Part shown: in pieces, positions 1 through 7,685 of the stretch | Layout: each line of letters starts with the position of its first letter | Position numbering within the stretch: position 1 is the stretch's first letter | Source: Acidobacteriota bacterium | GTDB taxonomy: Bacteria; Acidobacteriota; Terriglobia; Terriglobales; Acidobacteriaceae | Direction of reading: 5' to 3' | Assembly (NCBI GenBank): GCA_013285705.1 | Contig: JABDHA010000032.1 | Span: 1-43,324 of the forward strand | DNA: 43,324 nucleotides | Made by a program: the position numbers and the translations under genes | The notes under the pieces: generated by a model | Told to the model about the DNA's origin: nothing | The model's input: the letters and a program-made list of their open reading frames with translations, nothing else | The model's database searches: none

Positions 1-967
1 GCAGCGACAGCGGAAGGAATATCTCCATTTGTGGCTGCGATTAGCCGAACGTCTACTGAGATCGGATGATTGCTTCCCACTCGCTCAAACTCGCGCTCTT
101 GGAGCACACGCAGGAGTGCGATCTGGGTCTCCATGGGGAGATCGCCGATTTCATCAAGGAAAAGTGTCCCGCCGTCAGCGGACTCAAACCTCCCCCCCCA
201 CGTCTCTGTAAGGCGCCCGTGAAGGCGCCTTTCTCGTGCCCGAAAAGCTCACAGGCAATCAGCGATTGGGGGATGGCGGCGCAGTTCACGCGGACGAAGG
301 CTCTCGACGCGCGGTTCGATCGCCGATGAAGTGCGCGAGCAATCAGTTCTTTACCCGTTCCGGTTTCGCCCAAGATGAGAACGGTCGAATCCGACGATGC
401 AACTTTTGTCACTTGCTTCAACACCTGCCGCATGGGTTCGCAAGAACTGATAATCTCCTCAAACATTGAGAAGCGATCGACGTCTTCGCGCAGCGCAACG
501 TTCTCGTTCTGAAGTCTCTGCTCGGCTTGCTTGCGATCGTGGATATCCGTCGCGGTGGCATACCAACGCTTGACCTGGTCTTGTTCATCACGGAGCGGGT
601 TCCAGCGGAAGAGAAACCAGCGATACTTCCCGTCCTTCCCCATAAAACGCGCTTCGTATTCGTGCGGCAGGCCGCTTAAGAACTTACTTTGAGTTTCACT
701 CGTCAAGCGTTCCCAATCATCTGGGTGATAATACTTCCGACGGTCAGAGCTCCGCCATTTGTCAAGCGTAAGACCATAATAATCGAGCACGGCCTGATTA
801 GCATAAAGAAGAGTGCGATTGAGGTCATTCCCCAATACGGCGACGTGCTGCGGCGCGAAATCCAGGATCTGTCGAAGCTCGATTTCACTTTGCCGGATCT
901 CGTCTTCCGCCTGCTTGCGATTCGGCGCGTCTTGCGAGAGTGGAAATTCGAGTGGGGAGGTAGTCAT
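1..967 (-). pseudogene. PAS-domain sigma-54-dependent activator, frameshifted and cut by the window edge
   Basis: This encodes a cytosolic NtrC/FhlA-type enhancer-binding protein that would remodel sigma-54 RNA polymerase. A PAS sensor fold occupies about residues 28-145, followed by a short linker and the AAA+ domain. The Walker A motif GETGTGKE is at 200-207 and the sigma-54 contact loop GAFTGA at 247-252. Just after GALQRR the frame is lost in a run of eight G on the coding strand (positions 192-199). In the shifted frame the family sequence resumes at once ([19 protein letters not shown]) and stays open to the left edge. A run of six or nine G would restore the frame. The C-terminal half and any DNA-binding domain lie outside the window. 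It could be a true pseudogene, a slippage-prone switch or a sequencing error. Family assignment is firm; functional status is not. Confidence 0.85.
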
Positions 968-1148
968 GTCGGCGCCTGGACAAATCGTTCTTATGTCAAA
1001 TGCAGTCCTTGTGTATTCATACTAGTTAGTGATCAATGCTTCGTATCGCCTCGTACTTCGCGTCGTCGAGCTACATGCTCCGTACCTCCGTTCGCGAGAA
1101 GTACGAATGGTTCAGGTGATATCACGACAAGCCCCTGAGAAGGTTGGA

Positions 1149-1973
1149 TCATGCATTATCCGCCATTTCCGATTGAGCCTGTTTTGCGTAATGTACTCGT
1201 ACCCCTTTTGACAAAAGAGGCTCTGTCAGTGAAGGCGAAGCATCGGCCTCAACAACGATATCTGCTATTACGTTGATCGCCGCAATCCTGTGGGTTGCGA
1301 CTGTACCCAACTTTTTGTTCTGAACGGCTAAAACTGTGGAGCCGGCACCCTCGATGAGGGCAGCTTTCATCTGGGCATCTTCGAAGTCGAATGCTCCGAT
1401 TCCGCTTTCAGCGTCTACTGAACACGCCCCGAGAACAAAAAGATCCAGACTTATTTTCGCGATTTCCCTCATAGGGCCACCGCCAAGCGCCGCTCCAATC
1501 TTTGGATTTATCTTTCCCCCGACCGTAATAAGTTCAATTCCAGGGTGCCCCACCAAGCAGGAAGCTATTGCTGGATCGTGAGTCGCAACCGTGATATCGA
1601 GGCCGTCGGGTATGTGGCGCGCGAATGCCAAATTCGTAGTGCCGGTATCGATGAAGATAAACTGACCCTTCCGAAGCAGAGTAGCTAGCATTTTTCCGAG
1701 AGCGTCTTTGCGATCACGCTCTTCGGTGGTGCGGACCTGAATCGAAGTCCACGCTGGCGAGACCAGTACCGCACCACCGTAGACACGTTGGCAGAGTCCG
1801 CGCGAAGCAAGATCCCGTAAGTCGCGACGGATCGTGTCTTCTGACGTGGTGAATTCTTTGGCGAGCAGGGAGGCGCTTACCTGCCCATTCGCGCCTAAAA
1901 GGTCCAAAATTCTCCTCTGCCGATTTGCTGGGAGCGTTAAATTCTCACCCTGGATTGAATTGCGCAACACCAC
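1149..1973 (-). CDS. DeoR/GlpR-family transcriptional regulator
   Basis: This is a cytosolic repressor of the type that senses a phosphorylated sugar. The N-terminal winged helix (about residues 14-70) carries the family signature SEDTIRRDLRDL followed by RVYGGA. The C-terminal DeoR sensor domain follows, with DTGTTN near residue 108 and the DAESG and QNKKLG stretches that line the effector site. At 274 residues it is slightly longer than usual (about 250), because the only early starts are tandem GTG codons (1968-1973) or a later TTG. The homology begins at LPANRQRRIL, so translation may start further in. The gene is divergent from an MFS transporter/HAD phosphatase pair, which is the classic arrangement for local control. 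The direct repeat at 1964-2001 overlaps its 5' end and is the likely operator. Confidence 0.9.
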   Translation of the reverse strand: MVLRNSIQGENLTLPANRQRRILDLLGANGQVSASLLAKEFTTSEDTIRRDLRDLASRGLCQRVYGGAVLVSPAWTSIQVRTTEERDRKDALGKMLATLLRKGQFIFIDTGTTNLAFARHIPDGLDITVATHDPAIASCLVGHPGIELITVGGKINPKIGAALGGGPMREIAKISLDLFVLGACSVDAESGIGAFDFEDAQMKAALIEGAGSTVLAVQNKKLGTVATHRIAAINVIADIVVEADASPSLTEPLLSKGVRVHYAKQAQSEMADNA

Positions 1974-2001
1974 GCATCAATCGTGCAACACCGTGCATCA
2001 A
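1964..2001. promoter_or_regulatory. 17-bp direct repeat, candidate DeoR operator
   Basis: GCAACACCACGCATCAA (1964-1980) and GCAACACCGTGCATCAA (1985-2001) differ at two bases. Their starts are 21 bp apart, about two helical turns. They sit between the divergent DeoR regulator and the MFS transporter. Direct repeats in phase are common DeoR-family operators; assignment to this regulator is inference. Confidence 0.6.
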
Positions 2002-2021
2002 ATGTCAAGGAGTGCATGTAA

Positions 2022-3191
2022 ATGCCGATAGCGGGTCGTGAATCCTCGTTGCGTCAAAGGTGGGCTACCGCCGGATTGTTCTTTCTGGATGGAACCGGCT
2101 TTGGTGTGTGGGCGGCTCACATTGCCGCCTTCAAACAGCGGTTGAACCTGCACGATTCCCAGATCACGGCCGTTCTATTCAGTGTGATTCTTGGAGCTTT
2201 ACTGTGTATGCCCTTAGTCGGTCAATTGATTGCTCGCACGCGCGTCAGACTCGTTGCGACTCTTTCCGTGGTGGGCTACGTATTGACTCTCTGGTTGCTT
2301 GGGCATGCGTCTCATCTGTTTTCCCTTTGTGGGCTCGCGTTCCTTTTCGGAGCGGCGAAAGGATCGGTGGACGTCTCCATCAATACCCAGGCAGTGGCTC
2401 TGGATAGACCGGGACACAGATCCCAAATGAGCTTTTTTCAGGGGTGTTGGAGTGTTGGCGGTTTGGCCGGTTCAGGAGTTTCAGCTCTCCTGCTTCGCCA
2501 CGGAGGAACGGTCTCCAAAGACATGTCTGCGGCGGCGATGCTTTTGGCAGTGCTGGCTGCTGCGGCACTGCCGTTTCTACCTTCCGAAGGCGTAGCGGCA
2601 CCGGGACGACCTCGGCCCGCGTGGCCCAGCCCCTATCTGTTACTCCTCGGGACGCTCGCGTTCTTCGGATTGTTGGTGGAAGGAGCCATCGCAGATTGGA
2701 CCTCGGTTTTTCTCCACGCAAATCTCCAGCTCTGCCTGGCGTTATCTGCGACCGGCTTCGGTGTGTACGCGATTGCTATGGCCGCCACCAGATTCACAGG
2801 AGACTGGCTCGCGGAGCAAATCTCGGGCAAGTGGCTTTTGGTTATGAGTGGACTCCTCATCGCCGTCGGCGTCGGTTCGTTACTGTTATGGAACTCATGG
2901 TATGTTGCAGCTCCCGGGTTGATGTTCGCAGGCTTTGGTACTGCAAACATCGTGCCAGTTCTCTGGAGCGCTGCCGGCCGTGATCCGGTGATCGGGCCGG
3001 GACCTGCGATCTCCATTGTTTCGACTATCGGCTACTTGGGATTCCTTGCAGGTCCACCCATGATCGGAGGAGCCGCGTCCTTCATCGGTCTGAGAGCCGG
3101 AATGGGGATCATTGTTATTGCGGGATTGATGGTTGCGATTCTGTCGGCAAGATATCGAGTTGGGGAACAGAGCTTCGGGGGTGCACATTGA
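2022..3191 (+). CDS. MFS transporter (YbjJ-like)
   Basis: This is an inner-membrane major facilitator of 389 residues. About twelve hydrophobic segments can be traced from TAGLFFLDGTGFGVWAAHI to the C-terminal GMGIIVIAGLMVAIL. The MFS loop after helix 2 is seen as GQLIARTRVR, and FGAAKGSVDVSINTQA lies in the helix 4 region. The pattern resembles E. coli YbjJ and related sugar-type carriers; the substrate is unknown. AAGGAG at 2007-2012 lies about ten bases before the ATG. The stop overlaps the TTG start of the following HAD phosphatase, so the two are probably translationally coupled. E. coli ybjJ also neighbours a HAD phosphatase gene. Control by the divergent DeoR protein is likely from the layout. 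Confidence 0.85.
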   Translation: MPIAGRESSLRQRWATAGLFFLDGTGFGVWAAHIAAFKQRLNLHDSQITAVLFSVILGALLCMPLVGQLIARTRVRLVATLSVVGYVLTLWLLGHASHLFSLCGLAFLFGAAKGSVDVSINTQAVALDRPGHRSQMSFFQGCWSVGGLAGSGVSALLLRHGGTVSKDMSAAAMLLAVLAAAALPFLPSEGVAAPGRPRPAWPSPYLLLLGTLAFFGLLVEGAIADWTSVFLHANLQLCLALSATGFGVYAIAMAATRFTGDWLAEQISGKWLLVMSGLLIAVGVGSLLLWNSWYVAAPGLMFAGFGTANIVPVLWSAAGRDPVIGPGPAISIVSTIGYLGFLAGPPMIGGAASFIGLRAGMGIIVIAGLMVAILSARYRVGEQSFGGAH

Positions 3192-3835
3192 AACCCAAAG
3201 CGATGATCTTCGACATGGACGGAGTACTTGTCGATTCGGAACCTTTGCATGAGCGCGCCAAACGAGAGGCTTTCCGGAAGACAGGCATTGTGCTCCCCGA
3301 GGAGCGCTTCGCAACATTGATTGGCCGCGGTGATGAGGCGATGCTCAAAGATCTCGTGTCAGAATTTTCTCTTTCCGCAGAGCAAAGCGCGGAAATTTTG
3401 AGACAGAAGAACGCGTTTTACGAATCGTCGGAGTCTACGCTTCGTCCGATACCGGGCGCTCTTGACTTTGTTCATTGGTCACATCGGCACTTCCGACTTG
3501 CCCTGGCGACATCGGCATCTCCCCGATATCGGCACTTCCTTATGAAGAAGTTCGATATCGAATCCCTCTTTGAGGTTGTGGTGGACGCGGCCCTGGTCAA
3601 GGCGCCTAAACCTTCGCCGGAAGTATTCGAAATCACTCTGAAGAAACTCTCACTAGAACCGACAACATGCTTGATCATCGAGGATTCTATCAATGGCCTC
3701 GTAGCGGCGAAACAGGCTGGATGTTTTGCCGTAGGGATCACAACCAGTTTTTCGAGCCAAATACTACGCAGCACGGGAGCAGACCTGGTCGTTCAGAACT
3801 TCGCGCAGCTTAAGTCTCATCTGGCAGAAGCCTAG
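3188..3835 (+). CDS. HAD superfamily phosphatase (beta-phosphoglucomutase-like)
   Basis: This is a cytosolic HAD subfamily I hydrolase of 215 residues, the normal size for phosphoglycolate phosphatase or beta-phosphoglucomutase relatives. Motif I is DMDGVLVD near the N-terminus (nucleophile plus general acid Asp), followed by the helical cap. Motif II is the ATSASP threonine/serine region, motif III the lysine in VKAPKPSPEVF, and motif IV IIEDSINGL. The TTG start (3188-3190) overlaps the TGA of the MFS gene, and the protein begins immediately with the KAMIFDMDG strand, so this start fits. Its likely role is to dephosphorylate a sugar phosphate that the neighbouring transporter supplies or that the DeoR regulator senses. 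The exact substrate cannot be read from sequence. Confidence 0.88.
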   Translation: MKPKAMIFDMDGVLVDSEPLHERAKREAFRKTGIVLPEERFATLIGRGDEAMLKDLVSEFSLSAEQSAEILRQKNAFYESSESTLRPIPGALDFVHWSHRHFRLALATSASPRYRHFLMKKFDIESLFEVVVDAALVKAPKPSPEVFEITLKKLSLEPTTCLIIEDSINGLVAAKQAGCFAVGITTSFSSQILRSTGADLVVQNFAQLKSHLAEA

Positions 3836-4580
3836 CCATGAGGACGGAGTTGAAGCGCAGCCCGAATGCCGCAGGACCTTTTGTATGAGAAGAAATTCCG
3901 GAACGTTCAAGTGTCCCTTGAGAGCACGCTCAGCCACACGTTCCGAATGGTTTCTGATTCGATCGTGTAGGTCCAGAGATTGAACCAGGTTACGTCGTTC
4001 ACTAGTTGTGGAATCAACGCCGATATCGATGCCCGAATCGAAAATCAGGCGCTTTAGGATTAGCAGCACGGGCTGCAAGGCCAAACCTCCTAAAAGGGAG
4101 CACACCCATTACGCTCTCGTCGAGCGGCTCTTGCCATCAGATTCTCTCTCCGCCTTTCTAGGCCAACGCACCTCAAAAGGTCAGTCCATCCGTTACTGGT
4201 CAGTTCTTGATCTGAACTCGCTCTTCTGGTGAGATTTCGCCATTTGGCGAGCGTGCGCCACCACGGATTTGATGATCACTTGTCTCGTTTCAATGCTTTA
4301 GCAGTTGGCATGGTACCTGCTTATCTATTTGCGAAAGCTGACTTGGGAGGATCGATGACGGAAGCATCCATTGACTTACAACGACCCCCTTCAGACGTCG
4401 AATCCGACTGCATCGGTGAGGTGCAGGCACCGAGCAACGTTGAAGAAGACCACATGCAGCCAACGGCGGCACAAATCTGGTCGGAAGTAAGTTTCGATTC
4501 GTTGGTGAGGATGTAACGACTGGCGAGGCGACTCGGAGCGCTTGACTCGAAAACCTTACTTACTTGAACAAGGAGAAACT
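3836..4580. other. gene-poor stretch, no gene recognised
   Basis: There is no reading frame with a recognisable family, good start context or convincing codon use. The longest frames (minus strand 3764-4105, plus strand 4229-4516) resemble nothing known to me. The stretch may contain decayed sequence. A good ribosome-binding site appears only at the right end, before the CMD gene at 4581. Confidence 0.5.
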
Positions 4581-5132
4581 ATGTCAACACAGTTAGCCAA
4601 AACAAGTCTGAATCTTGTCGATCCCGAAACTGCCTCACAACCAATCAAGGATGCCCTCGCATTGCTTCCTTTGATCAACGTGTTCCGTGCAATGGCAAAC
4701 GCGGAGACGCTCTATCCATACTTCGGCAAGTACATGTTGCAGCTGTTCCGGCCGATGGAGCTCGACAAAGCGCTGGAACGAATGATTGTCCTTCACGTTG
4801 CGAAACGATCCGATTGCGTCTATGCCTGGCGCCAGAACGTAGTTGTGGGACACAGCGTCGGAGTCACCGATCAACAGATCGTCGCTCTTGAGGCGGGGAA
4901 CATCAAGGCGAATTGCTTTAGCGAAGCCGAGCAGAGCGTCTTTTCCTTCACAGATGAAGTGATGGATCTCATCGAAGCGACAGATGAGACCTATGCCGCG
5001 GTGAAGAAGAATTTCTCCGACCGCGCCATCACCGAGATGCTCTACGTGATCGGCACATACATGCTAGTCGTGCGTGTGCTTCGGACGGGACGAGTTCCAC
5101 TGGACGATGAGCCCGCAGCGTCCCCACAGTAA
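4581..5132 (+). CDS. carboxymuconolactone decarboxylase family protein (AhpD-like)
   Basis: This is a small all-helical CMD/AhpD-fold protein of 183 residues. The segment LERMIVLHVAKRSDCVYAWRQ corresponds to the conserved CMD helix, with one cysteine where peroxidase-type AhpD proteins have CxxC. The residue usually seen as His after the Trp is Asn here, so thiol-disulfide activity is not assured. ATG 4581 is chosen over an upstream in-frame start at 4542 because AAGGAG lies seven bases before it and the family sequence begins there. It heads a run of five same-strand genes (CMD, MBL, CMD, cupin, SMP-30-like) that could handle a lactone or aromatic-derived acid. The substrate is unknown. Confidence 0.8.
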   Translation: MSTQLAKTSLNLVDPETASQPIKDALALLPLINVFRAMANAETLYPYFGKYMLQLFRPMELDKALERMIVLHVAKRSDCVYAWRQNVVVGHSVGVTDQQIVALEAGNIKANCFSEAEQSVFSFTDEVMDLIEATDETYAAVKKNFSDRAITEMLYVIGTYMLVVRVLRTGRVPLDDEPAASPQ

Positions 5133-5154
5133 ATCGCGCGAACACCAGAGCCGA

Positions 5155-5270
5155 TCACGTTTTGAAGTGCAACTGAAAAGGAGAAAGAGATGTCGGGCAA
5201 AATAACGTTTGGTACCTTCGGTCGATACACCGAGATTCCAGTCGATCAAATGACTCCTGAACAACGGGAG
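5155..5270 (+). repeat. duplicated CMD leader, copy 1
   Basis: This 116-bp stretch covers the 5' leader, the ribosome-binding site and the first 27 codons, and matches 6278-6393 with about eight to ten base differences. Most coding differences are third-position and silent (only Gly/Asp and Ile/Leu change). That suggests this copy once belonged to a translated CMD paralogue before the MBL sequence replaced its body. Confidence 0.9.
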
Positions 5271-6149
5271 AACGACATGAGCCTCAAATTCACCGCTGGC
5301 GACCTCACCATTCACCGCCTCATTGAGATGGAGACCACGTTCCTGCCGGCGCATGATATGTTTGCCGGACTGACTCCCGACCTCCTGGCCGAGAACCGGC
5401 AGTGGCTGCGCGATTCTGGGGCGATCGACGCCACCGACACGATGATCCTGTGCTTTCAGTCCTATGTCGTTCGTACCCCGCACTACACGATCCTGATCGA
5501 CAGTTGCCTCGGCAACGACAAGCCGCGGCCGCAACGTCCGAAATGGAATCAGAAGACCGACGACACCTATATGCGCGCGCTGAAGGCCGCGGGCTTTGTG
5601 GTCGAAGACATCGATTTCGTGATGTGCACGCATTTGCATGTCGATCACGTCGGCTGGAATACGAGGCTCGAAGGCGGCCGCTGGGTTCCGACCTTTCCCA
5701 AGGCGCGCTACGTCTTCGGCAAGGCCGAATATGACTACTGGGCCGAGCAGCACGCCAAGGCCGAGGTGACGCCGTTCGGCGACAGCGTCTTGCCGGTGGT
5801 CGAAGCCAGGCGGGCCGACATCGTGCGCGACGATTTTGCGATCGGCGATCATTTGCGCATTCTGCCGACGCCGGGACATACGCCCGGCCATGTCGCCTTC
5901 GCGGCCGGCCGGGGCAAGGACGACGCGGTATTTTGCGGCGACATCATGCATTCGCCGCTACAGACCCGTTATCCCGAATTGCTGTTTAAATTCGACGTCG
6001 ATCCGGCGCTCGCGGCCAAGACCCGGCGCGATTTCATGGAGCGCTATTGCGACACCGACACGCTCTGTTGCACGGCGCATTTTCCGTCGCCCTCGACAGG
6101 AAAAATCCGCCGCCGGGGCAACGGATTTTCCTGCGAGGCGGCACGCTAA
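5190..6149 (+). CDS. MBL-fold metallo-hydrolase with grafted CMD N-terminus
   Basis: This is a metallo-beta-lactamase-fold hydrolase of 319 residues, probably dizinc. The metal motif HLHVDH is near residue 150, GHTPGH near 232 and CGDIMHS near 252, with a late conserved His in CTAHFPSP. The MBL homology starts at MSLKFTAGDL (in-frame ATG 5278). The 29 residues before it are the N-terminus of the CMD protein encoded at 6313, complete with its strong leader and Shine-Dalgarno sequence. From about 5278 the DNA is visibly richer in G and C, with GGC/GCC/CGC codons and an alphaproteobacterial (Bradyrhizobium-like) flavour unlike the neighbours. The simplest reading is acquisition by transfer and capture of a local translation start. 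Whether the product starts at 5190 or 5278 is undecided. The substrate is unknown. Confidence 0.88.
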   Translation: MSGKITFGTFGRYTEIPVDQMTPEQRENDMSLKFTAGDLTIHRLIEMETTFLPAHDMFAGLTPDLLAENRQWLRDSGAIDATDTMILCFQSYVVRTPHYTILIDSCLGNDKPRPQRPKWNQKTDDTYMRALKAAGFVVEDIDFVMCTHLHVDHVGWNTRLEGGRWVPTFPKARYVFGKAEYDYWAEQHAKAEVTPFGDSVLPVVEARRADIVRDDFAIGDHLRILPTPGHTPGHVAFAAGRGKDDAVFCGDIMHSPLQTRYPELLFKFDVDPALAAKTRRDFMERYCDTDTLCCTAHFPSPSTGKIRRRGNGFSCEAAR

Positions 6150-6277
6150 AAGCGAGGGCGCGAGGTGCAGAAAAGACCTCACCTGACCTCTCCCCGCAAA
6201 GAGCAGGGCTATCGCATATGCTTCTCTAGCCACGATGGCTTTGTTCATCCCTTGAGACGGCGCTTCGGCGCCTCCTC
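6150..6277. other. foreign-looking spacer after the MBL gene, with a UUCG hairpin
   Basis: The spacer is richer in GC-type words than its surroundings. It contains GGCGC-TTCG-GCGCC (6259-6272), a perfect 5-bp stem with a UUCG tetraloop, in a context resembling the dispersed intergenic repeats of Bradyrhizobium relatives. It ends exactly where the second CMD leader begins (6278). The source is inferred from memory of style, not from a search. Confidence 0.5.
6203..6216. repeat. 14-bp direct repeat, copy 1 (second copy 6929-6942)
   Basis: GCAGGGCTATCGCA occurs at 6203-6216 and again at 6929-6942. The two copies bracket the intact CMD gene. They may mark a recombination junction or be chance microhomology. 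Confidence 0.5.
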
Positions 6278-6393
6278 TCACGTTTTGAAATGCAACTGAA
6301 AAGGAGAAAGAGATGTCGGACAAATTAACGTTTGGTACCTTCGGTCGATATACCGAAATTCCAGTCGATCAAATGACGCCCGAACAGCGGAGG
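6278..6393 (+). repeat. duplicated CMD leader, copy 2
   Basis: This is the resident copy of the leader and first 27 codons, continuous with an intact CMD gene. It is the partner of 5155-5270. Confidence 0.9.
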
Positions 6394-6882
6394 GGGTATG
6401 AATATGTGGTCAAAGAACGTGGCGAAGCACCGGGGCCATATAAGATCATCCTTCAAAATCCAAACCTGCTGCAGGTCTTGGTTCCCGTTGGCAGGTACTT
6501 TCAACAAAGCCACTCTTCGCTGTCGGACGCGGAACGCGAAATTGTAGTGAATTTGATCAATGCCAAATGGCACGCGGCCTATTCGAATTACGAGCACGAG
6601 ATGATCGGGGAACGAGCGGGCCTGCCGCCAGAGAAAGTGCAGGCACTGATCGCAGGCCTGCACACATCTTTTGACGACCCGCGGCAGCAGGTTGTCTATG
6701 ACATGACCTGTACATTGATAGCCTCGCGTATCGTACCGCAAGGACTTTATGAGCGCGCCATAAAGTTATTGGGGGATGCTGGTCTTACGGATCTCACCGT
6801 ACTCATTGGGTACTTTACCTCCATATCTATGACACTCGCAGCGTATGACGTTCCATCGAACGCCATTGGACTGAAGCGGTAA
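6313..6882 (+). CDS. carboxymuconolactone decarboxylase family protein
   Basis: This is a CMD-fold protein of 189 residues. The core helix region SDAEREIVVNLINAKWHAAYSNYEHE carries the Tyr/Glu/His pattern of the family but no CxxC pair, so a decarboxylase/lactonase-type role is likelier than AhpD peroxidase chemistry. AAAAGGAGAAAGAG precedes the ATG with good spacing. It differs clearly from the CMD protein at 4581; the two are paralogues, not recent copies. Its first 27 codons and leader also occur in front of the MBL gene. A cupin follows after about 130 bp, and CMD and cupin proteins are often found together in catabolic clusters. The substrate is unknown. Confidence 0.82.
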   Translation: MSDKLTFGTFGRYTEIPVDQMTPEQRRGYEYVVKERGEAPGPYKIILQNPNLLQVLVPVGRYFQQSHSSLSDAEREIVVNLINAKWHAAYSNYEHEMIGERAGLPPEKVQALIAGLHTSFDDPRQQVVYDMTCTLIASRIVPQGLYERAIKLLGDAGLTDLTVLIGYFTSISMTLAAYDVPSNAIGLKR

Positions 6883-7012
6883 CCTCGGCGCCGATGGTGG
6901 TGCTATAGCTGCACGACCAAAACGAATTGCAGGGCTATCGCAGTTCGTAAGGACCGAATGTCCGCAGAGTCACCGAGTGTAGCCGCCGCAATTCGCAAAA
7001 AGGAGAAATGCA

Positions 7013-7570
7013 ATGGCAATGAATGTAAGACGCATCGTGACCGGTCACAACGCCAGTGGAAAAGCAGTTATTAAGACCGATGAACAGATCGCAACAGTTC
7101 CGCGGATAGGAGCGGGCATCTCGGGCGCGGAGATCTGGTCGACTGATCAAATGCCGATCGACAACTCGGCGGCGGCTGAAGCCGCCCAACGAGCCGGTTT
7201 CGTTAAGCACAGCAATTACGTGGGCGACGGCGGCGGCACGACGTTCCGAATCAACGAGTGGGCTCCCGGCCACGCGAGATTCACCCACCGCACCGAGACC
7301 CTGGACTACGCGATCGTGCTGTCAGGTGAGATTGACTGCGAACTGGAAAACGGTGAGGCCGTGCATCTGAAGTCCGGCGACATCATGATCCAGCGCGGCA
7401 CGATTCACACTTGGGTAAACAAAGGCTCGGTTCCGGCGGTCACCGCTTTCATCTTGATCGACGCCAAGCCCGTCGAGGTTAACGGCACGGAAATGCGCAC
7501 TGTTTTCCGACCCTGCCAAAAGGAGGCAGTCAATAAAACGCGAAAGCATTTACATCCTGCATGTCTTTAG
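7013..7570 (+). CDS. cupin-domain protein
   Basis: This is a single-domain cupin of 185 residues. The N-terminal segment RIVTGHNASGKAVIKTD is a typical opening of this cupin group. The barrel follows, with cupin motif 1 around PGHARFTHRTETLDYAIVLSGE (residues about 83-104) and motif 2 around LKSGDIMIQRGTIHTWVNKG. The metal-ligand pattern is partial: His, Glu and a late His are present. AAAAAGGAG lies eight bases before the ATG. The last ~20 residues (after MRTVFRP) look like an added tail. It is probably a small-molecule isomerase, dioxygenase or sensor in the CMD/SMP-30 group. A 51-bp relative of its 5' end lies at 8759-8809. Confidence 0.82.
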   Translation: MAMNVRRIVTGHNASGKAVIKTDEQIATVPRIGAGISGAEIWSTDQMPIDNSAAAEAAQRAGFVKHSNYVGDGGGTTFRINEWAPGHARFTHRTETLDYAIVLSGEIDCELENGEAVHLKSGDIMIQRGTIHTWVNKGSVPAVTAFILIDAKPVEVNGTEMRTVFRPCQKEAVNKTRKHLHPACL

Positions 7571-7685
7571 CACTCACGGCTTATGACGCTCGTCTGACGC
7601 TGTTGGACTGACGCGGCAGGCAACAGCACAACCCTTTTTCAAGGCGCCCGCACGCGGGCTGGGCACCTCACATATGGAGTACATC

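Noticed and set aside
3764..4105. 113-codon minus-strand frame after the HAD gene
   Set aside because: It overlaps the end of the HAD gene, has no ribosome-binding site and no recognisable family. It may be decayed, but I cannot support a gene.
4229..4516. 95-codon frame just before the first CMD gene
   Set aside because: No family, weak start, and irregular composition; treated as non-coding.
5064..5951. 295-codon open frame opposite the MBL gene
   Set aside because: It is antisense to a clear metallo-hydrolase in GC-rich DNA, where long shadow frames are expected; the composition is rich in Arg/His/Asp with no domain.
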